DNA from: Mycobacterium sp. E3251
GTDB taxonomy: Bacteria > Actinomycetota > Actinomycetes > Mycobacteriales > Mycobacteriaceae
Direction: 5' to 3'
DNA length: 64,000 bases
Assembly (NCBI RefSeq): GCF_001666835.1
Contig: NZ_LZJF01000161.1
Coordinates: 1-64,000, forward strand
Part shown: piece by piece, positions 26,062-34,053 of the stretch
How positions within the stretch are numbered: position 1 is the first letter of the stretch
How the letters are laid out: each line of letters starts with the position of its first letter
Program-made: the position numbers and the translations under genes
Notes under the pieces: model-generated
What the model was told of the DNA's origin: nothing
What the model saw: only the letters and a program-made list of their open reading frames with translations
Database searches by the model: none

Positions 26062-27507
26062 TCAAGCCGCCCTCGAAGCCGGCGCGATCGAGACCGGGCG
26101 CTCCCGGGCCGCATCCGAAACGGGCTCGGCCGAAGCGGGCGCGTTTCTGATGCCGAGGCCGCCGACGACGGCGCCGATGAAGAACAGCAGCGAGCTGACC
26201 TCCAGCAGCCGGGCAAAGCCGGCGTCGGTCATCCTGTTGGCGGTGATCACTCCCACGCAGGCCACGGCGATCAGCGCGGACGTCCGCCCCGTCGCGTTCT
26301 GGATCGCGGCGGCGATCCCGCTGTGCGCGGACTTGACGGCGGACAAGTTGACCGTGGTCAGCGGCGTGATCGCCAGGACCATGCCGAGGGCCAGCAGGAT
26401 CCTGCCCGGCAATACGTCTGTGACGACGTGCAATTGGTGCGCGGTGGGGCCGATGAGCAGCAGCCCCGCCCCCGCCAGCGCCGGGCCCGAGATCAGGAAG
26501 ATCCTCGACCCGAACCGTGCGGCCAAGCCGCCGACTCCGCGGGCGAACAACAACGACATGATGGGGCTGGGCAGCGTGACCAGGCCCGCGGCGGTGGCCG
26601 AATACCCGGCGACCTCTTGCATGTACAGACCGATGGCCAACGAGCCCATCGTGATGCCGCCGTAGACGAACGCGGTGAGCAGGTTGGCTCCGGCGAAATT
26701 GCGGGTCGTGAACAGGCTGAGCGGCACCATCGGGTGCGCCGTGCGGCGCTGCCACGCCACGAACGCGAGCAATGCCGCGACCCCCGTCACCAACGCGGCG
26801 TCGACCCGGGCGTCGCCCCATCCCCGTCGGCCCTGTTCGATCAGCGCATAGACCGTGGCGGCCAGGCCGATCGCCGAGAGCGCGGCGCCTACCACGTCGA
26901 GGCGGGCGCGTTCGGTGGGCGCGGGCACCCGGCGCAGCCAATACGTCAAGGCGAAGCCGACGGCCATCGGGATCGCCGACAGAATGTAGATCCAGCGCCA
27001 GTTCAGGAAGTCCACGGCCAGCCCGCCCAGCAACGGTCCCACCGCGAAGGCGCTGCTGGTCCAGGCCGTCCAGGCCCCGATCGCCGCGGGCCGCCTCGCG
27101 ACATCGAACGACGAGTTGATCAGGGCCAGCGAGCCGGGGACGAGAAAGGCGCCGCCCAGCCCCTGTACGAGGCGCCCCGCGATCAGCATCGCCGGGGTAC
27201 CCGCCGTGGCCGCCAGCATCGAGCCCGCTCCAAACGCCGCCAGCCCGAAGCGCATTACCGGGATTCGCCCGAACAGATCGGAGATCGCGCCGCCCGGCAG
27301 GACCGTGGCCGCCACGGCGAGCAGGTAGCCGTCGACGACCCATTGCTGCGTGCACATCCCGCCGCCGATGTCACGGGCCGTGGCCGGCAGCGCCAGATTC
27401 ACGACGGTGCCATCGAGGAACGCGACCATCGACACCATGATCGCCACCGTCATCACCCGCGTCGTCGGAGCGACATCGCGGAGTCTTACGAGTGATGCGG
27501 GGATCAT
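26062..27507 (-). CDS. MFS drug exporter, EmrB/QacA (14-helix) family
   Basis: A membrane protein of 481 residues with about 14 hydrophobic helices. Family motifs: MVAFLDGTVVNLALP in helix 1 (DHA2 motif D1), DGYLLAVAATVLPGGAISDLFGRIPVMRFGLA (motif A) and GRLVQGLGGAFLVPGSLALI (motif C). Expected to export small lipophilic compounds using the proton gradient. The ATG at 27507 has no ribosome-binding site of its own; it overlaps the stop of a seven-codon leader ORF that does. It lies on the same strand as the double SRPBCC gene upstream, 144 bp away. Confidence 0.9.
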   Translation of the reverse strand: MIPASLVRLRDVAPTTRVMTVAIMVSMVAFLDGTVVNLALPATARDIGGGMCTQQWVVDGYLLAVAATVLPGGAISDLFGRIPVMRFGLAAFGAGSMLAATAGTPAMLIAGRLVQGLGGAFLVPGSLALINSSFDVARRPAAIGAWTAWTSSAFAVGPLLGGLAVDFLNWRWIYILSAIPMAVGFALTYWLRRVPAPTERARLDVVGAALSAIGLAATVYALIEQGRRGWGDARVDAALVTGVAALLAFVAWQRRTAHPMVPLSLFTTRNFAGANLLTAFVYGGITMGSLAIGLYMQEVAGYSATAAGLVTLPSPIMSLLFARGVGGLAARFGSRIFLISGPALAGAGLLLIGPTAHQLHVVTDVLPGRILLALGMVLAITPLTTVNLSAVKSAHSGIAAAIQNATGRTSALIAVACVGVITANRMTDAGFARLLEVSSLLFFIGAVVGGLGIRNAPASAEPVSDAARERPVSIAPASRAA

Positions 27508-27527
27508 CGCGCCGGCGCGTTGTTCAT
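27504..27527 (-). CDS. Seven-codon leader ORF (MNNAPAR) coupled to the MFS exporter
   Basis: On the minus strand a strong AGGAG (27540-27536) sits eight bases before ATG at 27527-27525. Seven codons, Met-Asn-Asn-Ala-Pro-Ala-Arg, are followed by TGA at 27506-27504, which overlaps the exporter start (ATGA). It is out of frame with the exporter, so it is not an alternative start. The layout is typical of translational coupling, or of a leader peptide whose translation governs the downstream gene. Regulation is inferred. Confidence 0.5.
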   Translation of the reverse strand: MNNAPAR

Positions 27528-27651
27528 GGGCGCTTCTCCTCGAAGGTGCCGGATCGCATCGGGCCCATTCGGGCCGGATGCTCCCTAGTAGCCAACTGGG
27601 TTACGCCTAATCCGACGTTCGTCACGGGCGATAGGTTCACGCCCGCGCATT

Positions 27652-28443
27652 TCAGCGTTGGGCCATCCGAGTAACGCCTCGACCGGCGGCGCGCTCCAGC
27701 ATTCGCGGCGCCACGGCCCGGTGCAGTGGCCCGATCACGGCCCAGACCGTTCGGGCGCTGAATCTGCGGCGGTACTGCACGCGGGTGGTGAGTGCGGCCC
27801 GGCCGTCCTGGCGTCGCAGCGTCAGCTCGCCGCGCATGAGCGGTCCGCGCGCGGTCAGCACGAGTTCGTCGCGATCCGAACGCGCGATCGTCCAGCCGAT
27901 GATGTGCTCGGGCGACGAATACGGCCCGAGGCGGAATCTCAACACGTGGCGGTGGATCCACGGGACGACGCCGCCACCCCCGCCCCGCCCGACCGCATCG
28001 CGGAACGTCTGCTCGGCGGTGCGTGAGTCACCCTGCGGGAGAAGGACTTCGAAGACGTCGGTGTAGTCGGCTCGCCCGGCGGCCGCCGCAATGCGGTGCA
28101 GGGTCCACCGCGTGACGACGGCGTGCGCACCGGTGCCGATGACGAGTGCCCGGTAGGCCTTGCCGTGCACGCCAGGGAAGGCCGCCCAGGTCCCGGCGCG
28201 CACCCGGGTGCACCCCGCGCCCGCGTCCTCCAGCTCGAACACCCAGCGGTACACCGCGAAGGGGTGCCGGCCCTTCAGCGCGAACCGCTCCGGCGGGCGC
28301 GCCTCGTCCAGCGCGAAGCCAATCGGCACGGCCGACGGGTCGCCGGGGTCCCGGCACATCACCCGCAGCAGCGCGGCCCACGTGTCGTCGCGATCCGCGT
28401 CGACGGTTATGGCATGCTCATCGATATAGGGTAATCGTTCCAT
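27652..28443 (-). CDS. Double SRPBCC/DUF2867-like domain protein
   Basis: A protein of 263 residues that looks like two related lipid-binding (START/SRPBCC-like) domains in tandem. Residues 1-125 end with CTRVRAGTWAAFPGVHGKAYRALVIG, and residues 155-263 end with ALTTRVQYRRRFSARTVWAVIG; the two halves align there. The second half resembles DUF2867. Such domains bind hydrophobic ligands. ATG at 28443 lies within a TTCC-N8-GGAA inverted repeat between this gene and the divergent TetR gene, 21 bp away, so this is probably a TetR target. The frame extends upstream to 28971, but only as an antisense shadow of tetR. Confidence 0.78.
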   Translation of the reverse strand: MERLPYIDEHAITVDADRDDTWAALLRVMCRDPGDPSAVPIGFALDEARPPERFALKGRHPFAVYRWVFELEDAGAGCTRVRAGTWAAFPGVHGKAYRALVIGTGAHAVVTRWTLHRIAAAAGRADYTDVFEVLLPQGDSRTAEQTFRDAVGRGGGGGVVPWIHRHVLRFRLGPYSSPEHIIGWTIARSDRDELVLTARGPLMRGELTLRRQDGRAALTTRVQYRRRFSARTVWAVIGPLHRAVAPRMLERAAGRGVTRMAQR

Positions 28444-28453
28444 ATAGAAGGAA
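28438..28453. promoter_or_regulatory. Candidate TetR operator (TTCC-N8-GGAA)
   Basis: An inverted repeat TTCC (28438-28441) and GGAA (28450-28453) fills much of the 21-bp gap between the divergent SRPBCC and TetR genes and covers the SRPBCC start codon. Extending the arms to CGTTCC/GGAATG adds one mismatch. The position suggests that the adjacent TetR protein represses both genes. Confidence 0.4.
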
Positions 28454-28464
28454 TGTACTAGATC

Positions 28465-29061
28465 ATGGCGCCTCCGCGGAAGCATGAAACCGATGTGATC
28501 CTCGACGCCGCCCGGGCGCTGGTGCTCGACGGCGGGCCGCGCGCGGCGAGCGTCGCCGCCATCGCCAAGACCAGCGGTGCCCCCGCGGGCACGCTCTATC
28601 ACCGGTTCGGCAATCGCGACGGCATCCTGACGGCGGCGTGGCTGCGCGCGCTCGAGCGGTTTCAGGCGCGGGCCCTGGCCGCCGACGGCGAAACCCCGGC
28701 GGACACCGCAGTCGCCATGGCCGTGGCAGCCGTCAGCTTCGCGCGCGAGCTGCCCGACGACGCCCGGCTGTTGCTGACGATCCGGCCCGGCGACCTGCTC
28801 GACGAGGAACCCGACGCGGAGTTCCAGCAGACGCTCGCCGCGATGAACGCGCCACTGACCGAGCGGATCGCGGCGCTGGCCCGGGACCTGTACGGCAACG
28901 CCAGGCCCCGGTCCGTCGACGCCGTCGCGCGGGCCGTCGCGGACCTGCCCTACGCGGTGGTGCGGCGCCATGCCCGCGACGACCCGATGCCGCGCTGGCT
29001 GGAGAACGACGTCGCGGCGTCGGCGCTGGCGGTGCTACGGAGCTTTGGCGAAGGCGCGTAG
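28465..29061 (+). CDS. TetR-family regulator
   Basis: A protein of 198 residues. The N-terminal helix-turn-helix is clear: ILDAARALVLDGGPRAASVAAIAKTSGAPAGTLYHRFGNRDGI (residues about 9-50), followed by a helical ligand domain (PDDARLLLTIRPGDLLDEE). It is divergent from the SRPBCC gene and probably regulates it and the exporter downstream of it, making a TetR-efflux unit (inference). Its last 27 bp overlap the convergent AAA ATPase gene. Confidence 0.9.
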   Translation: MAPPRKHETDVILDAARALVLDGGPRAASVAAIAKTSGAPAGTLYHRFGNRDGILTAAWLRALERFQARALAADGETPADTAVAMAVAAVSFARELPDDARLLLTIRPGDLLDEEPDAEFQQTLAAMNAPLTERIAALARDLYGNARPRSVDAVARAVADLPYAVVRRHARDDPMPRWLENDVAASALAVLRSFGEGA

Positions 29062-31212
29062 CGCCTCCACCTGCGTGGGATCCAGTGACGGGCGCACGAT
29101 TTGGCGCGCGGCCGCGATGTCGGCGGCCGTCACGTCGGTGGCGTCGATGGACCGCCGCATCGCGGTCAGCGCCGCCTCGCGCAGCAGCGCCACGCAGTCG
29201 GCGGCGCTGTAGCCGTCGAGCCCGGCGGCCACCTCGTCGAGGTCGACGTCGTCGCTCAGCGGGACGGATTTGCCCGCGGTGCGCAGGATTTCGCGGCGGG
29301 CGGCGGCGTCGGGCGGTTCGATGAAGACGTGCCGCTCCAGCCGGCCCGGCCGCAGCAGCGCCGGGTCGATCAGGTCGGGCCGGTTGGTGGCGCCCAGCAC
29401 GACGACGTCGCGCAGCGGGTTAACGCCGTCGAGTTCGGTCAGCAGCGCGGCCACCACCCGGTCGGTCACGCCCGAGTCGAAGCTCTGCCCGCGCCGCGGC
29501 GCCAGCGCGTCGATCTCGTCGAGGAACACCAGCGACGGGGCGGAGTCGCGGGCGCGCCGAAACAGTTCGCGGACAGCCTTTTCCGAGCTGCCCACCCACT
29601 TGTCCATCAGCTCGGATCCCTTGACGGCGTGCACGGACAGCTGCCCGGTGCTGGCCAGCGCGCGCACGACGAAGGTCTTGCCGCAGCCGGGCGGCCCGTA
29701 CAGCAGCACGCCGCGCGGCGGTTCGACACCCAACCGGGCGAACGTGTCGGGGTGCTGCAGCGGCCACAACACGGCCTCGGTCAGCGCCTGCCGGGCCTCG
29801 GCCATGTCCCCGACGTCGTTGAGCGTGACATTGCCGACGGTCACTTCCTCGCTGGCCGACCGGGACAGCGGCCGGATGACGGTCAGCGCGCCGAGCAGGT
29901 CGTCCTGGTTCAGCTCGGGTGGCCGGCCGTCGGTGCTGGCGCGCGAGGCCGCGCGCAGCGCCGCCTCGCGTAGCAGCGCGGCCAGGTCCGCAACCACGAA
30001 ACCCGGTGTGCGCGCGGCGATCTCGTTGAGATCCAGGGCGCCGGCCGGCACCGATTTCAGCAGCGACTCCAGCAGCGCCTTGCGGGTGCCGGCGTCGGGC
30101 AGCGGCAGGCTCAGCTCCCGGTCGCACAGGTCCGGCGCGCGCAGCCGGGCATCGAGCTGGTCGGGCCGCGCGGAGGTGGCGATCAGCGCGACGCCCTCGG
30201 TCGCGACCGCGGTGCGCAGCTCGCCCAGGATCAGGGCGGCCACCGGCTCGGGGGTGGCCGGCAGCAGGGCGTCGACGTCGGTGATGAGCAGGACGCCACC
30301 GCCCTCGCGGACGGTCTGCACCGCCGAACTCACGGTCTTGAGCCGGTCTTCCGGCGTCAGCGCGCCCACCTCCGGGCCGTCCAGTTTCACCAGCCTGCGG
30401 CCGTCGCACACCGCGCGCACCAGCGTCACCTTGCCGACGCCGGCCGGACCCGACACCAGCACGCCGAGGTTGGCGCCCGCGCCGAGCGTCTTGAGCAGGT
30501 GCGGTTCGTCGAGCGCGAGCTTGAGCCATTCGGCGAGCTTGGCGGCCTGCGGCTGCGATCCCTTGAGCTCCTCGACGACGGTCTCGGGGCTGGCGACGTC
30601 GACGAAGTCCTGCGACAGCGCCACCCCGGACGGCACGCCGACACCCCAGGTGACCAGCGAGTTGGGCTGCACGCTGACCGGGCCCGCGGGGTCGACGCCG
30701 GTGACCGTCAACAGCTCCGAGGTCCAGCTGATGCCGACCGAGGCGGCGAGCGCGCGGGCGGCGGCCGACGTCGAGAACGGCGGGCCCAGGTCGCGGGGCA
30801 GCAGCGACACCGCGTCGCCGACGGTCAGCACCTTGCCGAGCAGGGCCTGCCGCAACGTGACCGGCGAGATCGACTGGTGGGCCAGCGACGAGCCGGACAG
30901 CGTCACCGATCGCGCGGCGTAGACGGTGACCGCGCCGACGATTACCGGGGTGCCCTCGCGCAGCCCGGCGTTGGACAACGTCACGTCGTCGAGCAGTGCC
31001 GTGCCGACCGGGGTGTCCGGGCCGGCGAGGGCCGCCACCGCCGCCGTGGTCCGCGAGCCCGTCAGCGCCACCGCGTCCCACTCCCGAATGCCGAGCGCGG
31101 CAATCGCGCTCGGATGCAACCGGACCACGCCGCGGCGCGAGTCGACGGCCGAGGTGTTCAACCGCGCGGTGAGCGTGAGCTGACGGGCCGCATCCTCGCC
31201 CGGTGAGCTCAT
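29035..31212 (-). CDS. Tandem AAA ATPase of the Cdc48/VAT type (Rv0435c homologue)
   Basis: A protein of 725 residues. Residues 1-185 resemble the double-psi/beta-barrel N-domain of VAT/Cdc48. Two AAA modules follow. The first has an altered Walker A (GPAGVGKV, 255-262, Val in place of Ser/Thr) and Walker B TDVD without the catalytic Glu, so it is probably inactive or binds ATP only. The second is intact: GPPGCGKT (506-513), FLDEID (Asp565, Glu566) and GATNRPDLID. It likely unfolds proteins; partner and target are unknown. The ATG at 31212 overlaps the pssA stop (ATGA). M. tuberculosis Rv0435c is about the same length (728). Confidence 0.92.
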   Translation of the reverse strand: MSSPGEDAARQLTLTARLNTSAVDSRRGVVRLHPSAIAALGIREWDAVALTGSRTTAAVAALAGPDTPVGTALLDDVTLSNAGLREGTPVIVGAVTVYAARSVTLSGSSLAHQSISPVTLRQALLGKVLTVGDAVSLLPRDLGPPFSTSAAARALAASVGISWTSELLTVTGVDPAGPVSVQPNSLVTWGVGVPSGVALSQDFVDVASPETVVEELKGSQPQAAKLAEWLKLALDEPHLLKTLGAGANLGVLVSGPAGVGKVTLVRAVCDGRRLVKLDGPEVGALTPEDRLKTVSSAVQTVREGGGVLLITDVDALLPATPEPVAALILGELRTAVATEGVALIATSARPDQLDARLRAPDLCDRELSLPLPDAGTRKALLESLLKSVPAGALDLNEIAARTPGFVVADLAALLREAALRAASRASTDGRPPELNQDDLLGALTVIRPLSRSASEEVTVGNVTLNDVGDMAEARQALTEAVLWPLQHPDTFARLGVEPPRGVLLYGPPGCGKTFVVRALASTGQLSVHAVKGSELMDKWVGSSEKAVRELFRRARDSAPSLVFLDEIDALAPRRGQSFDSGVTDRVVAALLTELDGVNPLRDVVVLGATNRPDLIDPALLRPGRLERHVFIEPPDAAARREILRTAGKSVPLSDDVDLDEVAAGLDGYSAADCVALLREAALTAMRRSIDATDVTAADIAAARQIVRPSLDPTQVEALRAFAKAP

Positions 31213-32075
31213 GGCAGGCGCCCACCCGGTTTGCGCAGACCCAGCCGCGCCATCGACCGGCGGTTCGGTTGCGCCCGGCGGATCGCGCGCCGCGCGGCGC
31301 GGCGCTGCTTGGGCTTGTCGGCCCACGCCTCGGGGTGCGCGGCAAGCCAGCGCTGGTTGCGGACCGCGAACGGCACGTGGCACAGGTAGGCGATGATGAT
31401 GACCCAGATCAGGACGTACGGCGCCAGCACCGCGGCGGCCGCGCAGATCGCCAGCAGCGCCAGCAGTGGCGCGGCCCAGCTCGGCGGCACCGCCGCGGCA
31501 TGCATCTTGCGCATCGGGATCTTGCTGATCATCAACATCGACGTCCCGGTGATCCAGATGCACAGGAACGTCGTCGAGGTCCACCAGCCCTCGCCGAACT
31601 GCAATTTGAGGCCGATCAGCCCGATCATCGACACCGCACCCGCCGGCGCGGGCATGCCGACGAAGAACTCGTGGGTGTAGGCGGGCTGACTGCCGTCCGC
31701 CTGCAGCGCGTTGTACCGCGCCAGCCGCAACACCACGCACACCGCGTAGAGCAGGATGACCACCCAACCGGCCGGCGACTTCCCCAACAGCGTCACGTAG
31801 AGCACGATCGCCGGCGTCACGCCGAAGTTCACCGCGTCGGCCAGCGAGTCGATCTCCTCGCCCATGCGCGACTGGGCATCCAGGATGCGGGCCACCCGGC
31901 CGTCCAGGCCGTCCAGGATGGCCGCCGCGGCGATCAACGCCATCGCCGCCTTCGGCTGGTGCTCGAGGGCGAACCGGATCGAGGTCAGGCCCGCGCAGAT
32001 GGACAACACGGTCATCGCGCTCGGCAGGATCTGCAGGTTGACCGACGGCCTGCCGCGCGGCTTGCTGATCATCAC
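31209..32075 (-). CDS. pssA: PssA, CDP-diacylglycerol-serine O-phosphatidyltransferase
   Basis: Membrane enzyme of 288 residues making phosphatidylserine from CDP-diacylglycerol and serine. The CDP-alcohol phosphotransferase signature is complete: Asp58-Gly59, Ala62-Arg63, Gly72, Asp76 and Asp80. About eight hydrophobic helices follow, then a basic tail ([14 protein letters not shown]). Its product is decarboxylated by the upstream Psd, with which it overlaps. GTG at 32075 or ATG at 32072 may be the start; both overlap the psd stop. It is the middle gene of psd-pssA-Rv0435c. Confidence 0.95.
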   Translation of the reverse strand: MMISKPRGRPSVNLQILPSAMTVLSICAGLTSIRFALEHQPKAAMALIAAAAILDGLDGRVARILDAQSRMGEEIDSLADAVNFGVTPAIVLYVTLLGKSPAGWVVILLYAVCVVLRLARYNALQADGSQPAYTHEFFVGMPAPAGAVSMIGLIGLKLQFGEGWWTSTTFLCIWITGTSMLMISKIPMRKMHAAAVPPSWAAPLLALLAICAAAAVLAPYVLIWVIIIAYLCHVPFAVRNQRWLAAHPEAWADKPKQRRAARRAIRRAQPNRRSMARLGLRKPGGRLP

Positions 32076-32791
32076 AGCTCGGCCAGCACGGTTTCGCCGG
32101 CGATGGCGCGCTGCCCGACGAGGACCAGCGGCTCGGCGCCCGGGGGCAGATAGGTGTCGAGCCGGGAGCCGAACCGGATCAGGCCGTAGGTGTCACCGAT
32201 GGTCAGCTTGTCGCCGACGCGCGCGTCGCAGATGATGCGCCGCGCCAACAGCCCGGCGACCTGCACCGCCACCACCTCCGCGCCCGTCGCCGTCCGGATC
32301 CGCAGACTGGTGCGTTCGTTCTCGGTGCTCGCCGAGGCCAGATCGGCCGACCCGAACCGGCCGGGCCGGTGCTGCATCGCGATCACCTCGCCGCTCACCG
32401 GCGCGCGCTGCACGTGCGCGTCCAGCAGCGACAGGAAGATGCTGACGCGCGGGAGCGGCGCGTCGCCCATGCCGAGTTCGGCGGGCGGGGCGGCGGAATC
32501 GATCACGCACACCACCCCGTCGGCGGGCGCGACGACCGCGCCCGGCCGGGTCGGCGGGACGCGCGGCGGGTGGCGGAAGAACCCCGCGCACGCGCCGGCC
32601 GCGAGCAGGCCGGCCCGCCGGATCCACCGGTGCCTGCGGCCGGCCAGCGCCACCGCCAGGCCGCCGGCGATGAACGGGCGGCCGGCCGGGTGTACCGGCG
32701 GAATGGTCGAGCGCACCAACTCCAACGCGTGCTGCGGGCTGAACGTTGGGTCCTCGGCCGTCGGGCCGATAGGGCGGGGGCGTCGTGCCAC
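32072..32791 (-). CDS. psd: Psd, phosphatidylserine decarboxylase proenzyme
   Basis: A protein of 239 residues of the short (archaetidylserine-type) PSD family. Converts phosphatidylserine to phosphatidylethanolamine. Self-cleavage is expected at the Gly-Ser of [13 protein letters not shown] near the C-terminus, leaving a pyruvoyl-Ser on the alpha chain. Other conserved parts: [13 protein letters not shown] and [22 protein letters not shown], with the catalytic His region. One hydrophobic stretch near residues 40-65 probably anchors it. It is first in the psd-pssA-AAA ATPase operon, and the start lies close to the divergent MFS gene. Confidence 0.95.
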   Translation of the reverse strand: MARRPRPIGPTAEDPTFSPQHALELVRSTIPPVHPAGRPFIAGGLAVALAGRRHRWIRRAGLLAAGACAGFFRHPPRVPPTRPGAVVAPADGVVCVIDSAAPPAELGMGDAPLPRVSIFLSLLDAHVQRAPVSGEVIAMQHRPGRFGSADLASASTENERTSLRIRTATGAEVVAVQVAGLLARRIICDARVGDKLTIGDTYGLIRFGSRLDTYLPPGAEPLVLVGQRAIAGETVLAEL

Positions 32792-32856
32792 GCGGCCATC
32801 TTACGAAAGGCGCGGCCGGTTGGTTCGGGCCCGCAGGGGGAACGCCCACCTTCGAC

Positions 32857-34053
32857 ATGCATCCGAATGACGATTGGGCGCCGCGGCTGCGCCCGGCGAA
32901 GATCGCCGTCACCGCCGTATTCATCGCCCACGCCGTCGGGTTCTCCTCGTGGGCCGCCCACATCCCGGCCGTCAAGGCCGACCTCGGCCTGTCCGACGCG
33001 GCGCTGGGGACGGCGCTGTTCGGCGCGCCCCTGGGGTCGGTCGTGGCCACGCTGGGCAGCCACTGGGCGCTGCCGCGCTGGGGCAGCCACCGGCTGATCC
33101 CCGTGACGGCCGCCGGCTACGCCCTCGCGGGCACGACGGTGGGGCTGGCCCGGTCCGGGCCCTGGCTGTTCGCGGCGCTGACGTTGTGGGGGATGTTCCA
33201 GGGCGGGCTGGACGTCGCGATGAACACCCAAGCGGGCACGGTCGAGCGCCTGGCGCGGGCGCCGATCATGGCCCGCTTCCACGGCATGTGGAGCCTCGGT
33301 GCGCTACTGGGCGCCCTGATCGGCGCGGCGTGCGTGAGCGCTGGCGTCGATCTGACGCCGCAGCTGGCGGCAGTCGGGCTCGCGGTCCTGGTCGTCGTCG
33401 GGGCGCTGACCCGGCGGCTGATCCCGGACCGGGCGGGCGCGGCCGCGGCGTCGCCTGGCAGAGGGGCCTGGCTGACACCGGCGGTGGCGATCCTTGCGGC
33501 GGTGGCCTTCGTGTCGTTCCTGTGCGAGGGCGCCGCCACCGACTGGTCGGCCAACTACCTGCGCAACGTCGTCGGCGCGGGTCCCGGGATCGCCGCGTTG
33601 AGCTACGCGGCCTACACGCTGACGATGGTCGTCACCCGGTTGGGCGCGATACGCCTGCACGCGCGGGTGTCGGCCCGCCGGTTGCTGCCGGCGCTCGCGC
33701 TGTTCGCGGCGGCGGGCATGGGCGTGGCGCTGGTGACCGCCAATCCCGTTGTCAGCGTTGTCGGATTCGCCTGTCTGGGGGTCGGCGTGGCGCTGCTGGT
33801 GCCCACCGCGTTCAGCGCCGCCTACGGCGCGGGCGGTGCGGGATCGGCGATCGCCATCGTCGCGGCGACGGGCTGGCTGGGCTACCTGCTGGGGCCGCCG
33901 CTGATCGGCCACCTGGCCGATCGGGTCGGACTGGCCGCGGCGCTGGTGACGATCCCGGTGCTGATGACCGTGATCGCCGTCGCCATCCGCTGCGCCACCG
34001 CCTTCGACCGGGCCGACGAATTCCACCGGCAGGTGGCCACCCCCGCGAGCTAG
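32857..34053 (+). CDS. MFS transporter, YbjJ-like
   Basis: A membrane protein of 398 residues with 12 predicted helices. The N-terminus (IAVTAVFIAHAVGFSSWAAHIPAVKADLGLSDAALGTALFGAPLGSV) is typical of the YbjJ/fucose-permease-like MFS group. The substrate is unknown. ATG at 32857 is chosen; upstream codons back to 32785 overlap the divergent psd start. It lies between psd and moeA2, which are adjacent in the M. tuberculosis order I recall, and so is probably an insertion here. It is convergent with moeA2; the stops are adjacent. Confidence 0.87.
   Translation: MHPNDDWAPRLRPAKIAVTAVFIAHAVGFSSWAAHIPAVKADLGLSDAALGTALFGAPLGSVVATLGSHWALPRWGSHRLIPVTAAGYALAGTTVGLARSGPWLFAALTLWGMFQGGLDVAMNTQAGTVERLARAPIMARFHGMWSLGALLGALIGAACVSAGVDLTPQLAAVGLAVLVVVGALTRRLIPDRAGAAAASPGRGAWLTPAVAILAAVAFVSFLCEGAATDWSANYLRNVVGAGPGIAALSYAAYTLTMVVTRLGAIRLHARVSARRLLPALALFAAAGMGVALVTANPVVSVVGFACLGVGVALLVPTAFSAAYGAGGAGSAIAIVAATGWLGYLLGPPLIGHLADRVGLAAALVTIPVLMTVIAVAIRCATAFDRADEFHRQVATPAS

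Noticed and set aside
26027..27495. Long open frames on both strands overlapping the MFS exporter (442 and 484 codons)
   Set aside because: Neither shows membrane helices or motifs. The frame at 26062-27507 has all DHA2 transporter motifs.
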